In this document: in pieces, positions 17,201 through 24,814 of the stretch | Position numbering within the stretch: the first letter of the stretch is position 1 | Layout: the number at the start of each line of letters is the position of its first letter | IMG/VR virus record: IMGVR_UViG_3300019935_000001 | Coordinates: 1-36,144 of that record | Reading direction: 5' to 3' (one strand) | Length of the DNA: 36,144 nucleotides | From: a virus | The notes under the pieces: model-generated | The model's database searches: none | Told to the model about the DNA's origin: nothing | What the model saw: the letters and a program-made list of their open reading frames with translations, nothing else | Program-made: the position numbers and the translations under genes

Positions 17201-18390
17201 TGCCGCTGACGGAAGAAACCAGCGGCACATACCACCTGCGTGCTATCGACCTGTCGGATGTGATGTCTGAGGGTGTTACCAGTGTCGCAATCGGTATGCC
17301 GACCCCTGACACCGTGACCGGATTCAATGCTGTCCGAAATGGCCCCCAGATTAATATCGTCTGGTCTGCTCTGCAGGATAGCAACGTGATGGAGTACGAG
17401 ATCCGGGAAGGCGTGTCCTGGCCAAGTTCTGAGCTGGTTGCCAAGATCGCGGGAACATCGCACATTGTACCAACCTTGGGCGTGGGGAACCGCACATTCT
17501 GGATCAAAGCTCGCCACCACTCTGGCGCCGAGTCGAACCTGGCGTCCTTCTCGGTAGTTGGCGAGCACATCCAGCAGCTGCGCAACGTGATCATGACTCA
17601 GGATCACAAGGGGCTGAGCTGGCCGGGAGTGAAGAAGGGAATTATCGAAGGCTCTGGTGGTTCCGACATTCACATGAAGCCAAACACCCAGTTCTCCGAA
17701 TACATTGCGACCGTAACGCTACCCAAAGAGTATGTGGCAAGAAACTCTGTAGAGGCCAATCTCCTGGCGGTGTCCGGAAACTCTGAAGCCTTTGATGATC
17801 TTGACTACCCGTTCGATGATCCACGCGCTGCTGTGGCATTTAGTGGAACATCAGACGCCTCGTCCGTGTCGATGACCAAGTTCATTGCTAAACGGGATTC
17901 TGCTCACCAGCGGGGCTTCCATGACATCTCCCTGCAGTCTGATCTGGGGGATCTACAGGGCTCACTGACAGCCGTGGCACACGGCATATCTCACGAGCCC
18001 GGTCGCGTATTGAATGGTGTCAGAATGAGACCAACGGCTCAGGCTTCATGGGAGGTAGGTCTACCCTCAACCTTCAACCTCACCGCGTGGCATACATTTA
18101 AGGATGCCTCGACAGAGGGGGAACTACTGATCTGGAAGGTTGAGTGCGGATCTGGCCACATGACTCTGAAGTATCTACCTGCTACTCACTTCTGGGTGCT
18201 GGAAGGTTCAGACGAAAACAGCGTCGCTGTGACTCTGAAGGCAACCGTTGGTACCGACCTACTCGTTGGCATTGTCCAGACAGTAGGTCAGCGAAAGCTG
18301 ATGGTCGGCGGTATGTCCGGGGAGTACGCATACGGCGTGACAGATACCGGGACGTTAGGGCCTGTTACCAAGGTCATTATGGGCTATTGA
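14266..18390 (+). CDS. Tail tip / host specificity protein (gpJ-like, with gpI-like N-terminus)
   Basis: This 1374-residue central tip protein recognises the host. Residues 1 to about 150 look like lambda gpI fused to J: a beta-grasp-like start, then a hydrophobic Gly/Ala segment (about 88-140, VALSVVSGGIAAGAAWASGI). The J core follows (about 150-850, with GEGEIEGIHNIQLDDQPL). Two fibronectin type III domains lie at about 923-1010 and 1013-1095 (each with a WDA/WSAL and Y-x-V/I-R pattern). A separate C-terminal region of about 270 residues is probably receptor-facing and variable. A hairpin-bearing box follows the gene. Confidence 0.9.
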   Translation: MLATENGQFNVIVIRNPFDVSDRAILTADFEMKSVAQLLSSARSEVVASLNGGVVPESALSSTYPKPGDSLVICPVPQGSGGKNILRLVAVVALSVVSGGIAAGAAWASGITGVVGTGAMSAAMVQIGGTLLINAVLPPAAPDANAFKYNNADDSPTYGVDGAKNTSVEGVPFPLCYGEHRMAGNIVGLFTENVEDDQYLHMLINAGEGEIEGIHNIQLDDQPLSYFTDVEVRTRTGTADQSSVGWFNRTVIPQSVGVELTQDYVSRNTTSEVDAIRFDIVAPAGLFRIKDSGNRGEHSVEIEVVVESLDLPTPHSEVKSYTLAAKTSSALRRSVMIDNLPESRYACKIRRLSENSEDTKISDNVSVSDINGIIEDPVTYKHTALLALRMRMTNQLSRVPNVSFLHQGIKVKVWNESAQTWEMKASKNPAWIAYDGMTNNRYGGSIPEVSIDLPMFKRWAKFCDQEGLEFNGVIDGNNGLWDALQPVMRVGHAKPVMMGTRYSLSIEMPDEPVMMFSQANIIQDSFNISWLGVEDRANEIEVSYYDRDDNHRQRAVRLYDDDALAKGEVQRLTSFTLLGCTSEEQAHYEAELALNMNKYITQTVTFDAFIDAIACRIGDVVYVQHDMPQWGYSGRVSPGSTVSKLLIQEELGDCDTVLVRSSAQKRYDVSVASVAGEIVYLSGYDGAKRVRRLKTQGGDDIGVLEPIYTAGKGWGVILEAEHAFALTQSVELWDTDIMESRDCWVDADGNINLYQPLENQPEDYADYMAGRGTKVKKPFRILSISGNGEMIRTISAIEYNESMYSKNIPFKKTPNYADLDSLQHSSITGVEESLLSLSAGVDTEITVLVENDDSEYLDTLVEFSKDGGKTFSVAGTARSEVSFMASTGDVLVIRATARSILGQAASVVTAPTTTYSVQGKAAPPGNVQNLAWRVVMGGMELTWDAVPDIDVRGYIVKRGASWDDSRYVNELVQTTNLFVPLTEETSGTYHLRAIDLSDVMSEGVTSVAIGMPTPDTVTGFNAVRNGPQINIVWSALQDSNVMEYEIREGVSWPSSELVAKIAGTSHIVPTLGVGNRTFWIKARHHSGAESNLASFSVVGEHIQQLRNVIMTQDHKGLSWPGVKKGIIEGSGGSDIHMKPNTQFSEYIATVTLPKEYVARNSVEANLLAVSGNSEAFDDLDYPFDDPRAAVAFSGTSDASSVSMTKFIAKRDSAHQRGFHDISLQSDLGDLQGSLTAVAHGISHEPGRVLNGVRMRPTAQASWEVGLPSTFNLTAWHTFKDASTEGELLIWKVECGSGHMTLKYLPATHFWVLEGSDENSVAVTLKATVGTDLLVGIVQTVGQRKLMVGGMSGEYAYGVTDTGTLGPVTKVIMGY

Positions 18391-18403
18391 TCCGCCTGTT
18401 AAT

Positions 18404-18425
18404 TAAGTAAGCCCTGACTTATAAT
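18404..18425 (+). promoter_or_regulatory. Palindromic box copy 7, upstream of fibre operon
   Basis: TAAGTAAG-CC-CTGACTTA lies at 18404-18421, with a perfect TATAAT at 18420-18425. The next gene begins 38 nt after the hexamer. This is the strongest -10 match of the set. It would drive the six genes from 18458 to 23971. Confidence 0.7.
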
Positions 18426-18437
18426 TTGGGCTTACTT
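18405..18437 (+). terminator. Hairpin merged with box copy 7
   Basis: AAGTAAGCCC (18405-18414) and GGGCTTACTT (18428-18437) are perfect 10-bp complements around a 13-nt loop that contains TATAAT. TTT at the stem end is followed by ACTAAT. RNA read through from the J gene could fold it. RNA started from the box (about 18432) would contain only part of the 3' arm. Confidence 0.55.
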
Positions 18438-18457
18438 TACTAATCTTCGGACAAATA

Positions 18458-18904
18458 ATGATCAACGATACTATGCGGATGCACGGCGCTGCCACCCTGC
18501 AACTTATCAAGGCCAACGGCGAAGTTGAAGTGACCCACAAGGACAATCTGATCGTAGATGTGGGGTTTGATTTCATCGCCGACTGTATCGGGAAAAGCTC
18601 CGGCCGCCCTGCCATTATGAAGTACGTTGGTATCGGTTCCAGCTCTGCTGCAGTTTCTGCCTCCAACACGGCTCTGGGCTCTCAACTTACTCGTCGTTCT
18701 GGTGCATATTCGCACACAGCAGGGACGAAGACTTTCACCATTGTTGAGACCTTCCCGCCCGGATCTGGCACTGGCGCCATCCAGGAGGCTGGTGTATTCA
18801 ATGCCTCGTCTGGCGGCACCATGTTTGACCGGGTGACCTTCCCTGTGATCAACAAAGGGAGCGACGACACCCTGACCGTGACCTTCACGTTCACGATGTC
18901 CTGA
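18458..18904 (+). CDS. Putative tail-fibre base or capping protein
   Basis: This 148-residue, mostly beta protein (NGEVEVTHKDNLIVDVGFDF; TFTIVETFPPGSGTGAIQEAGVF; DDTLTVTFTFTMS) has the pattern of small fibre-associated proteins found downstream of J in many siphoviruses. It may link a fibre to the tip or decorate it. I recognise the type but not a named function. It lies two bases before the next start. Confidence 0.45.
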   Translation: MINDTMRMHGAATLQLIKANGEVEVTHKDNLIVDVGFDFIADCIGKSSGRPAIMKYVGIGSSSAAVSASNTALGSQLTRRSGAYSHTAGTKTFTIVETFPPGSGTGAIQEAGVFNASSGGTMFDRVTFPVINKGSDDTLTVTFTFTMS

Positions 18905-18905
18905 T

Positions 18906-19988
18906 ATGACCACTGTCACTTCATCATTGGATAGAGCTGTCACCTGGGGCGAAGTGACGGACACCTGGGGCGGCAGTACGGTCCTGATGGGTCGTACATG
19001 GGGTCTGTTTGGTTCTAACCTAATTCAGTTGGGCCTTACAGACGGCCTGTCGGTTTCTGACACCTACACGGACCAAATCGGATACCTGCTGGGCATTCAC
19101 GAGTCCCTATCGGTCACTGATGCTGCTGCCAACATGGCCGCAATCAGTCTCGAAGAGCTGGTGACAATGGTGGATGCACAACCGGTTCATAGCGTAACCC
19201 GGTCGATTCATGAGGCCTTGAATGTGGCTGACCCTATCGACTTTACCGCGGATTACCACCGACTGTACCAAGAAGCTGTAGGCATTCTGTCGGTCAATGG
19301 CAACCATACAGAGCGCTCATTTGATAGCAGCTTTGGCATGGGTGGCGGCCAGGTAGCATCTCATATCCAGCCCAACTTTATTGAGTCCCTGCAGGTTGCG
19401 GACATTATCGGTCGAATCGCATCTTTTAGTATCTCTCTCAAAGAAGGTGTGGGAGTCAACAGCGCATACGGGAGCGCCATGACGCTCCCAGTAGCTGAGT
19501 CTCTCAGCATAGCCGATGCGTACCTTCGCAATGCCGACACGGTTGTCAGCGACCTGATTCTCAGCGCTGGCGACATATCAGAGGATACCTTCCTACAGTT
19601 CATGCGGCGAGCGAGCCCGGTGGGGTTCACCGAGTACGCTGAGTTCGTAGAGGGTGAGTACGAGTACCAGGAGGCCCTATTTCGAATCGTCATGGAATCG
19701 GCAGCCGAAGACCGTGCACTGGTTGACTCTCTGAAGATCCATATCGATGTCCCTGATGTGAATGAGGCAGGCAAGGTGACCGTCCCCGCCACATCAGGCG
19801 GCGCTACGGTGGCCTTCCAGCGTCACTTCAATGCAGAGCCGGAAGTAACTGTAACTCTCAAAGGCGGCACAGTTCTGGCTCTACCCAATGTGACCTCCTC
19901 TGATCAGAACGGCTTCACAGTCACACTCAAAGATACCAGCGGCAACCCGGTTTCGGGTACTGTCAGCTGGGTAGCACAAGGTTATTGA
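18906..19988 (+). CDS. Tail fibre protein with repeats and a lectin-like C-terminus
   Basis: This 360-residue protein contains about six irregular repeats of the type (E/D)(S/A/G)L-x-(V/I)-x-D: GLSVSD, ESLSVTD, EALNVAD, ESLQVAD, a variant EGVGVNS, and ESLSIAD, over about residues 48-200. The last 70 residues (VTVPATSGGATVAFQRHF to SGTVSWVAQGY) resemble the H-type-lectin-like fold seen at the ends of phage fibres, so carbohydrate binding is plausible. The next gene starts one base after the stop. Function is inferred from repeats, C-terminal pattern and position. Confidence 0.55.
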   Translation: MTTVTSSLDRAVTWGEVTDTWGGSTVLMGRTWGLFGSNLIQLGLTDGLSVSDTYTDQIGYLLGIHESLSVTDAAANMAAISLEELVTMVDAQPVHSVTRSIHEALNVADPIDFTADYHRLYQEAVGILSVNGNHTERSFDSSFGMGGGQVASHIQPNFIESLQVADIIGRIASFSISLKEGVGVNSAYGSAMTLPVAESLSIADAYLRNADTVVSDLILSAGDISEDTFLQFMRRASPVGFTEYAEFVEGEYEYQEALFRIVMESAAEDRALVDSLKIHIDVPDVNEAGKVTVPATSGGATVAFQRHFNAEPEVTVTLKGGTVLALPNVTSSDQNGFTVTLKDTSGNPVSGTVSWVAQGY

Positions 19989-21068
19989 ATGCAACAATAC
20001 ACATCTATCAACGGGGCTACGCTGATCACGCAGGCTCCGGGTAAGCTGATGGCGAACATCGATACCCTGCTGTCGAGCAATGAAGGTACGGTGTTCCCTA
20101 GCTCCAACAATGTGATGGGCCGGGTCTGCTACCGCAGCGACCAGAAGAAGCTGTATCTGATGACGGATGATAGTCCTGCCACCTGGAAGCTGATCTCTGA
20201 CTTGTCCAAAACCTACGTGACGTATGAAGACTGCAACACGGACTTCATCAACAAAAGCAAGGTTACCAGTTCACTGACCGACACCAGTACATCGAAGGTG
20301 GCATCAGCCAAGGCTGTGAAGACTGTCCAGGACAATCTGAACAGCCACACCACAGCATATGCCGACTTCGTTGGCCAGATCTCCAAGTCATCGGCTTCGT
20401 ACATCTTCTCCAACAACATCTCGCTGGTTCGGGATGCCGCCACCCTGACAGTCCAGGGCGGTGCAGTTGGGGCGGACAATGGCGAGCGAACGTCTGCCCT
20501 GCAACTGGGCCGTTCCAACTCCCGAGCCTTTAACGTGGTGACTCACGGCACAGGGTATACATTCTTAGGGTCAGGCGGCCTGACTTCCTCGCGTTTGCCC
20601 ACTCACAACGCCATGCGCTTTGCCTATGGATCGAACTCTGTGCTGTTTTACGGAACGGTGGATGTGAACGGCAGGCTGGATGCGAACTCCGGTCTGAATG
20701 TGAATGGCTCGACCGGCATGGATGGCAACGTGACCGTTGACGGCACCGTGGCGGTAACCGGCCAGATTTCATCGACAGGCAACATTACATCTGGCGGAAC
20801 AATCACGATGGCATCCGATGCCCGACTGAAGAGTGATATTGAAACCATTGAAGGGGCGCTGGACAAGGTAACTGGGATGCGCGGCGTGATGTACACGCTC
20901 AGGTCATCGGGCGAGCGCCGCCCTGGAGTCATTGCCGACGAGCTTGAAAAGGTACTTCCCGAGGCTGTTGATCGCTCTGGCGAATACAAGTCCGTTGCTT
21001 ACCAAAACCTGGCAGGGTTACTGATCCAGGCCATCAAAGAGCTTAATGACAAGGTGGAGGCCCGATAA
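19989..21068 (+). CDS. Tail fibre protein 1 with S74 intramolecular chaperone
   Basis: This is a trimeric fibre of 359 residues. The N-terminus (about 1-75, with GRVCYRSDQKKLYLMTDDSP at about 45-64) is shared with the next protein and is probably the attachment domain. A beta-helix-like middle is rich in Asn and Gly (VNGRLDANSGLNVNGST). From about residue 276 (SDARLKSDIE) there is a peptidase S74-type chaperone, with Ser276 and Lys281 placed as the self-cleavage residues, so the last about 84 residues should be removed after folding. Its stop overlaps the next start (TAATG). Confidence 0.85.
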   Translation: MQQYTSINGATLITQAPGKLMANIDTLLSSNEGTVFPSSNNVMGRVCYRSDQKKLYLMTDDSPATWKLISDLSKTYVTYEDCNTDFINKSKVTSSLTDTSTSKVASAKAVKTVQDNLNSHTTAYADFVGQISKSSASYIFSNNISLVRDAATLTVQGGAVGADNGERTSALQLGRSNSRAFNVVTHGTGYTFLGSGGLTSSRLPTHNAMRFAYGSNSVLFYGTVDVNGRLDANSGLNVNGSTGMDGNVTVDGTVAVTGQISSTGNITSGGTITMASDARLKSDIETIEGALDKVTGMRGVMYTLRSSGERRPGVIADELEKVLPEAVDRSGEYKSVAYQNLAGLLIQAIKELNDKVEAR

Positions 21069-22996
21069 TGGAGGCGTACCAAAATATTGCAAGTTCTGAC
21101 ACGGTAAAGGATAGCCGTAACGTTATTAACAATAATATTCTTACAGCGATCAGCCAGTCTGCTGCGACTTCGTTTCCAACCACTCATGTGCTGGCGGGCC
21201 GTACCTGCTACAGGACTGACGAGCTGATGCTGTATATCTGCAACGACGCGGACCCTCAGTCGTGGATGCCAATGTTCGACCTGGGCTCAGGTAAGTCGCC
21301 GAATGCGCAGAAGCTGGACGGGTACGACTACACCGCTTTTTTGCGCAAGGGCGACACTGCTGATCAGAATCTGGAATCCGACCGTATCACGTTGGGCGGC
21401 AGCGCTGTGGATGGCATGCGCCGCAGTACCGAAGGGGTCCATATTGAGCAGCACTCTTCCAGCTCGAAGCGGCTGTACATCAATTCCATCGGTAACGTGG
21501 ATCTACAGGCGGACTCGAACGAGAACGGGTCTGGCGGCGTAATCCGGTTCCATGTTGGTGCCAACCAGCTGGCCTATATCGACTCCAGTTACTTCACCTT
21601 TGCAGGCAAGTCGGGCTACGTCAAAGCCCGATTTGGGGCCGCCGGTTCTGACGACACATTCGTGGAGTTTCGGGACAACACTTCCGATACCTGGCGCCAC
21701 TTTGGCTTCGACGCCTCGGCTCAGGACTGGTACGCAGAGATCCCAGGCAATCGCTGGAAGCTGTGGCACCAGGGTAATGATGCTAACCTGGTGAAGAAGG
21801 ACCAGAAGAATGTGATTGTTGTCCCGGACTCCGTAGCCAACCAGACGATATATGCCAACAGTATAGAGATGTACCCTACAGGATCGGATACGCTAACTGC
21901 CGACCACTCTCATATAGGGAATCGAGTATATATCGCCTCAGATGCTTCAGGCGGGGATGCTGTAAACGAGCACCGCCTCTACGGTTCTTACACATATGTG
22001 GTCGCCAATGGGGACTCGGACATTGTTTACGGTACTTACAGCTACGGTCGCAGCAATGTGCCAGCTGGCGAGTCCTGCTCCGACGTTAGAGGAGGCTACA
22101 ACGTCGGTGTCGGAGCTGGCGAGGGCACTGTTAGCAATATTTATGGCTGCGTGAACTACGGCATCTCATCTAACATAGGTCCGGTTGGCAGCCTATATGG
22201 GTCTCACAACCGGGCTCAAGTTACCTCGGTAGCAACCGGATCTGTGACTTCGGCATACGGGGTCTACTCAGAGGTGGAGGTTGATGCGGCAAGCGTCAAC
22301 AACATCTATGGGGTTCGATCCGTCATAGACATTGATGGTGGAGCCACCGACAACGCTTACTTGTTTCACGGTGAATATCAAGGTTCCCTCTCTCCCGATT
22401 CCTACGGGATCTACATCGACTCTAACGTTGAAAACCATCTGGGGGGCAACCTACTGGTAGAGAATGGAATCCAAGTTAATGGCTCCGATTGGAACCGCAA
22501 CTTCCGCATTCGTGGTCCTGCTCCATGTATCTATTTTGATCAGGACGATGACTCAAATGACAAGGCAATGCTGGGCCTAAATGGCGAAGAGTTGTACCTA
22601 CTGGCAGACAAAAATGCAGACGGGGTATTTGATTCCACCTCTCCGTTCCCGATGCAGGTCAATATCAACACCGGTGTGGCTCTGTTCAAAGGATCAGTTG
22701 GTCAGGCATCCGATGAACGCCTGAAGGAAGATATTCAGCGTATTCTGAACCCGGTCGAGAAGATTCGACAGCTGGGTGGTTACACGTATACCCGTATTGA
22801 CACCGGTGAGCGCCAGACAGGTGTACTGGCTCAGGAAGTGAAACAGGTGTTGCCAGAAGCTGTGCGCCAGTTCGCAGATGACGGAATGATGACCGTTGCG
22901 TATGGGGAAATGATTGGCCTGGTTCTGGAAGGCGTTCGGGCACTGGACGAGCGGATCACCGCTTTGGAGGAGATAAATGTCACTCAAGGCCAATAA
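21068..22996 (+). CDS. Tail fibre protein 2 with S74 intramolecular chaperone
   Basis: This 642-residue paralogue of the preceding fibre shares an N-terminal module (GRTCYRTDELMLYICNDADP) and an S74 C-terminus starting at Ser548 (SDERLKEDIQ, Lys553), predicted to cut itself off. Between them, about residues 255-480 hold repeats with YG pairs (RLYGSYTYV, DIVYGTYSYG, NIYGCVNYG, SLYGSHN, SAYGVYSEV, NIYGVRSV) spaced about 15-30 residues, suggesting a beta-solenoid shaft. That part uses the ATA isoleucine codon more than its surroundings. The last residues form a helical region (LVLEGVRALDERITALEE). Confidence 0.86.
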   Translation: MEAYQNIASSDTVKDSRNVINNNILTAISQSAATSFPTTHVLAGRTCYRTDELMLYICNDADPQSWMPMFDLGSGKSPNAQKLDGYDYTAFLRKGDTADQNLESDRITLGGSAVDGMRRSTEGVHIEQHSSSSKRLYINSIGNVDLQADSNENGSGGVIRFHVGANQLAYIDSSYFTFAGKSGYVKARFGAAGSDDTFVEFRDNTSDTWRHFGFDASAQDWYAEIPGNRWKLWHQGNDANLVKKDQKNVIVVPDSVANQTIYANSIEMYPTGSDTLTADHSHIGNRVYIASDASGGDAVNEHRLYGSYTYVVANGDSDIVYGTYSYGRSNVPAGESCSDVRGGYNVGVGAGEGTVSNIYGCVNYGISSNIGPVGSLYGSHNRAQVTSVATGSVTSAYGVYSEVEVDAASVNNIYGVRSVIDIDGGATDNAYLFHGEYQGSLSPDSYGIYIDSNVENHLGGNLLVENGIQVNGSDWNRNFRIRGPAPCIYFDQDDDSNDKAMLGLNGEELYLLADKNADGVFDSTSPFPMQVNINTGVALFKGSVGQASDERLKEDIQRILNPVEKIRQLGGYTYTRIDTGERQTGVLAQEVKQVLPEAVRQFADDGMMTVAYGEMIGLVLEGVRALDERITALEEINVTQGQ

Positions 22997-23240
22997 CACC
23001 GAGGTTATCGGTGCTGATGGAAAGATTCACTGGGGCCGTCTGAAGTCAGTACCCGGTCTCGTGCAGGATGGGCAGATCCGAACCCAGGAGCCACCGTACC
23101 AGTACAACTGTGAGGGCTCCGGTACTTCGATCACCTACCGGACCACCGGTATGGAGTACATGCCCGGTAATAAGTACCGACTTCGCCAGATCAAGGTGAA
23201 GTCCACTTCTAACTGCAACTGTAACTGCGGGAATTTCTAA
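22977..23240 (+). CDS. Small tail-operon protein with Asn/Cys-alternating C-terminus
   Basis: I do not recognise this 87-residue family. It overlaps the fibre gene by 20 bp and has a strong ribosome site (GGAGGAGAT), so it is made with the fibres. Residues 10-75 look like short beta strands with Cys45 in the middle. The end is striking: N79-C80-N81-C82-N83-C84-G-N-F. This is either a metal site or a substrate for the oxygenase and radical SAM enzyme encoded 0.8 kb downstream. The 66 residues ahead of the Cys tail would serve as a leader if it is a precursor. The modification role is inferred, not shown. Confidence 0.55.
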   Translation: MSLKANNTEVIGADGKIHWGRLKSVPGLVQDGQIRTQEPPYQYNCEGSGTSITYRTTGMEYMPGNKYRLRQIKVKSTSNCNCNCGNF

Positions 23241-23971
23241 TGCTTCAGGTCGCGGTAACACCCGTAAAGGGCTATGGGAAAGGCGTCCGGTTATCGACTG
23301 ACGGTAACGGTCTGCTGGTTGAGGCGGTTGACGAAAACGGGGATCTGACCGCCAGTAACTATTTGAGCGAAGCGATTGTGCGTGGCTCGATGGGCCAGAA
23401 GGAGATCTCTGACGCCTCGAATATCTATGTGCGTGTACGGGACGATGGATCGGTTCATAGCATGTACAACAAGTTGGTGAATAGCTTCGATAGCAAGGAC
23501 TCCGGGTTCGTGCACATTGCAAAAATGGGCCATAAGGTGGGCGGGCAGATTCACATCCCCTACGCCGACAGTCCGCTGAGCGAGTGGGGGCTGCGCGTGA
23601 ACTATGATGCCGACGCTGGCGCAATTGCGGGGCCAGGTGTTGAGCTGATTGAGGTTCCACTGGGGGAGGATTCGTTCCATGCGCTTGCAAATCAAAACCT
23701 CCCCACGCTCAGGGTTTCTGATGTGGAAACTCAGGGGGATCACTATCGTGTGACGGTTCAAGTTGTGCGTTCAGGGAACGACGACAAGCGCTCTGGTGTA
23801 GCTATCTACGCGAAGAGTGATTCAGGATACATTGCTCAGAGAAAACTGCTCACAAACGAACTGGGGCGGGCACAGTTTAAGTGTGCCAGGTTACTGCTGG
23901 AGGACTCTGAAGAGTTCGTTGCAGAGTTTGGCTTCAAATTTTTGTCCAACATCACCAGTGTAAGCCTTTAA
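23240..23971 (+). CDS. Unknown tail-operon protein, possibly fibre-associated
   Basis: This 243-residue protein of unknown family is coupled to the Cys-tail gene by TAATG. It appears mainly beta (MLQVAVTPVKGYGKGVRLSTDG; VTVQVVRSGNDDKRSGVAIYAK) with a Gly-rich middle. Two domains are likely: about 1-145 and about 150-243, the latter immunoglobulin-like with an ending typical of secreted beta sandwiches (AEFGFKFLSNITSVSL). It has one cysteine (KCARLL). It could be an adhesin, a fibre chaperone or a partner of the Cys-tail protein. It is the last gene before box copy 8. Confidence 0.4.
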   Translation: MLQVAVTPVKGYGKGVRLSTDGNGLLVEAVDENGDLTASNYLSEAIVRGSMGQKEISDASNIYVRVRDDGSVHSMYNKLVNSFDSKDSGFVHIAKMGHKVGGQIHIPYADSPLSEWGLRVNYDADAGAIAGPGVELIEVPLGEDSFHALANQNLPTLRVSDVETQGDHYRVTVQVVRSGNDDKRSGVAIYAKSDSGYIAQRKLLTNELGRAQFKCARLLLEDSEEFVAEFGFKFLSNITSVSL

Positions 23972-23985
23972 TCGCCCTGCTATAG

Positions 23986-24007
23986 TAAGTATCTGCTTAC
24001 TTAGCAA
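23986..24007 (+). promoter_or_regulatory. Palindromic box copy 8, upstream of modification genes
   Basis: TAAGTATC-TG-CTTACTTA lies at 23986-24003. The right arm is intact and the left arm is partly altered. The hexamer TAGCAA at 24002-24007 is a weak -10, and the likely ribosome site AAGG overlaps it, only 15 nt before the ATG. The transcription start may therefore lie further upstream, or this copy may act only as an operator. Confidence 0.5.
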
Positions 24008-24016
24008 GGTATAGAA

Positions 24017-24814
24017 ATGCTTACTCTATTGGATGCAGCAAAACAGAACCTGGACTGGGGAGGCGCAACCGAAAGGTTGAACCCGGCCAGGTTCGATCCC
24101 AACCTGACAATTCCGAACCTGGATACGCGCGGCCTTTCCGAAGCGGTCACGGCTCTGACTGAATCCCAACCTTGCATTCCATGGCAATCCGCTCGGAACT
24201 CCAGCCTGTACGGCATGGGCCTGACATATGACCCGTCCAGTGGAAAGCCATACCTCGATTGCTTTGGCGATCCTTACTACCTTCGGTACTCCACCGATGA
24301 ATACTTCGATGCTGTAGAGGCTGACGACAAGCAGAGGGTTAGAGGTGGCTATCTGGACTGCCTACGGTACGACACCCTGACTCCAGCGGTATATGCCAAT
24401 CCACGACTGAGGCAGCTGTTCGAGAGCTTCCGGTTGCCTGTAGTGCGCAGCTCGTTGCGAATCATTGACGGCAATGCTGTTAGCCCATCCGCACCTTCGG
24501 GAGGCTACCACTGCGACGAGAGTCCTTTCGATTGCCTCCGGCTAAATATCTGCGTGGACACAAACGACAGTTTTGGCCTGCAGTATGAAGGGCGACCGCC
24601 AATGTTCCTGTCCGCTGGCGACCACCGGATCGTGATGACTCACAAGCGGCACCGGGCGTTCGTCGTTCGCCAGTCTGATTTTCAGCGAATCCATATTGTG
24701 ATCAGCGTGGTGCCATGGCTGAAGAAAACCCAGAGCGGCAACTGGGTACCAAACGAATACTTCGGGGAAATCCACCCCTTCGATATGGTCAAAGAGGGCC
24801 TTCTTCTGAAATGA
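24017..24814 (+). CDS. Putative Fe(II)/2-oxoglutarate oxygenase, aspartyl/asparaginyl hydroxylase-like
   Basis: This 265-residue protein probably hydroxylates a residue in a protein substrate, using iron and 2-oxoglutarate. The double-stranded beta-helix core is in the second half: His165 and Asp167 (GGYHCDESPFDCLRLNICV) are followed by AGDHRIVMTHKRHRAFVV with His212 as the distal ligand, and Arg224 (DFQRIHIVISV) placed to bind 2-oxoglutarate. The pattern is closest to aspartyl/asparaginyl beta-hydroxylases, though those often lack the acidic ligand. The N-terminal about 140 residues are not recognised. The stop overlaps the radical SAM start as ATGA, so the two are co-translated. Confidence 0.65.
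   Translation: MLTLLDAAKQNLDWGGATERLNPARFDPNLTIPNLDTRGLSEAVTALTESQPCIPWQSARNSSLYGMGLTYDPSSGKPYLDCFGDPYYLRYSTDEYFDAVEADDKQRVRGGYLDCLRYDTLTPAVYANPRLRQLFESFRLPVVRSSLRIIDGNAVSPSAPSGGYHCDESPFDCLRLNICVDTNDSFGLQYEGRPPMFLSAGDHRIVMTHKRHRAFVVRQSDFQRIHIVISVVPWLKKTQSGNWVPNEYFGEIHPFDMVKEGLLLK

Noticed and set aside
23240-23971. A second RiPP-type precursor
   Set aside because: Too long, only one Cys and no repetitive core; better read as a beta-rich structural protein.
24715-24810. Upstream start for the radical SAM gene
   Set aside because: It would overlap the oxygenase gene by 100 bp. ATG 24811 gives the tight ATGA coupling seen throughout, and the residues added upstream resemble no radical SAM N-terminus.
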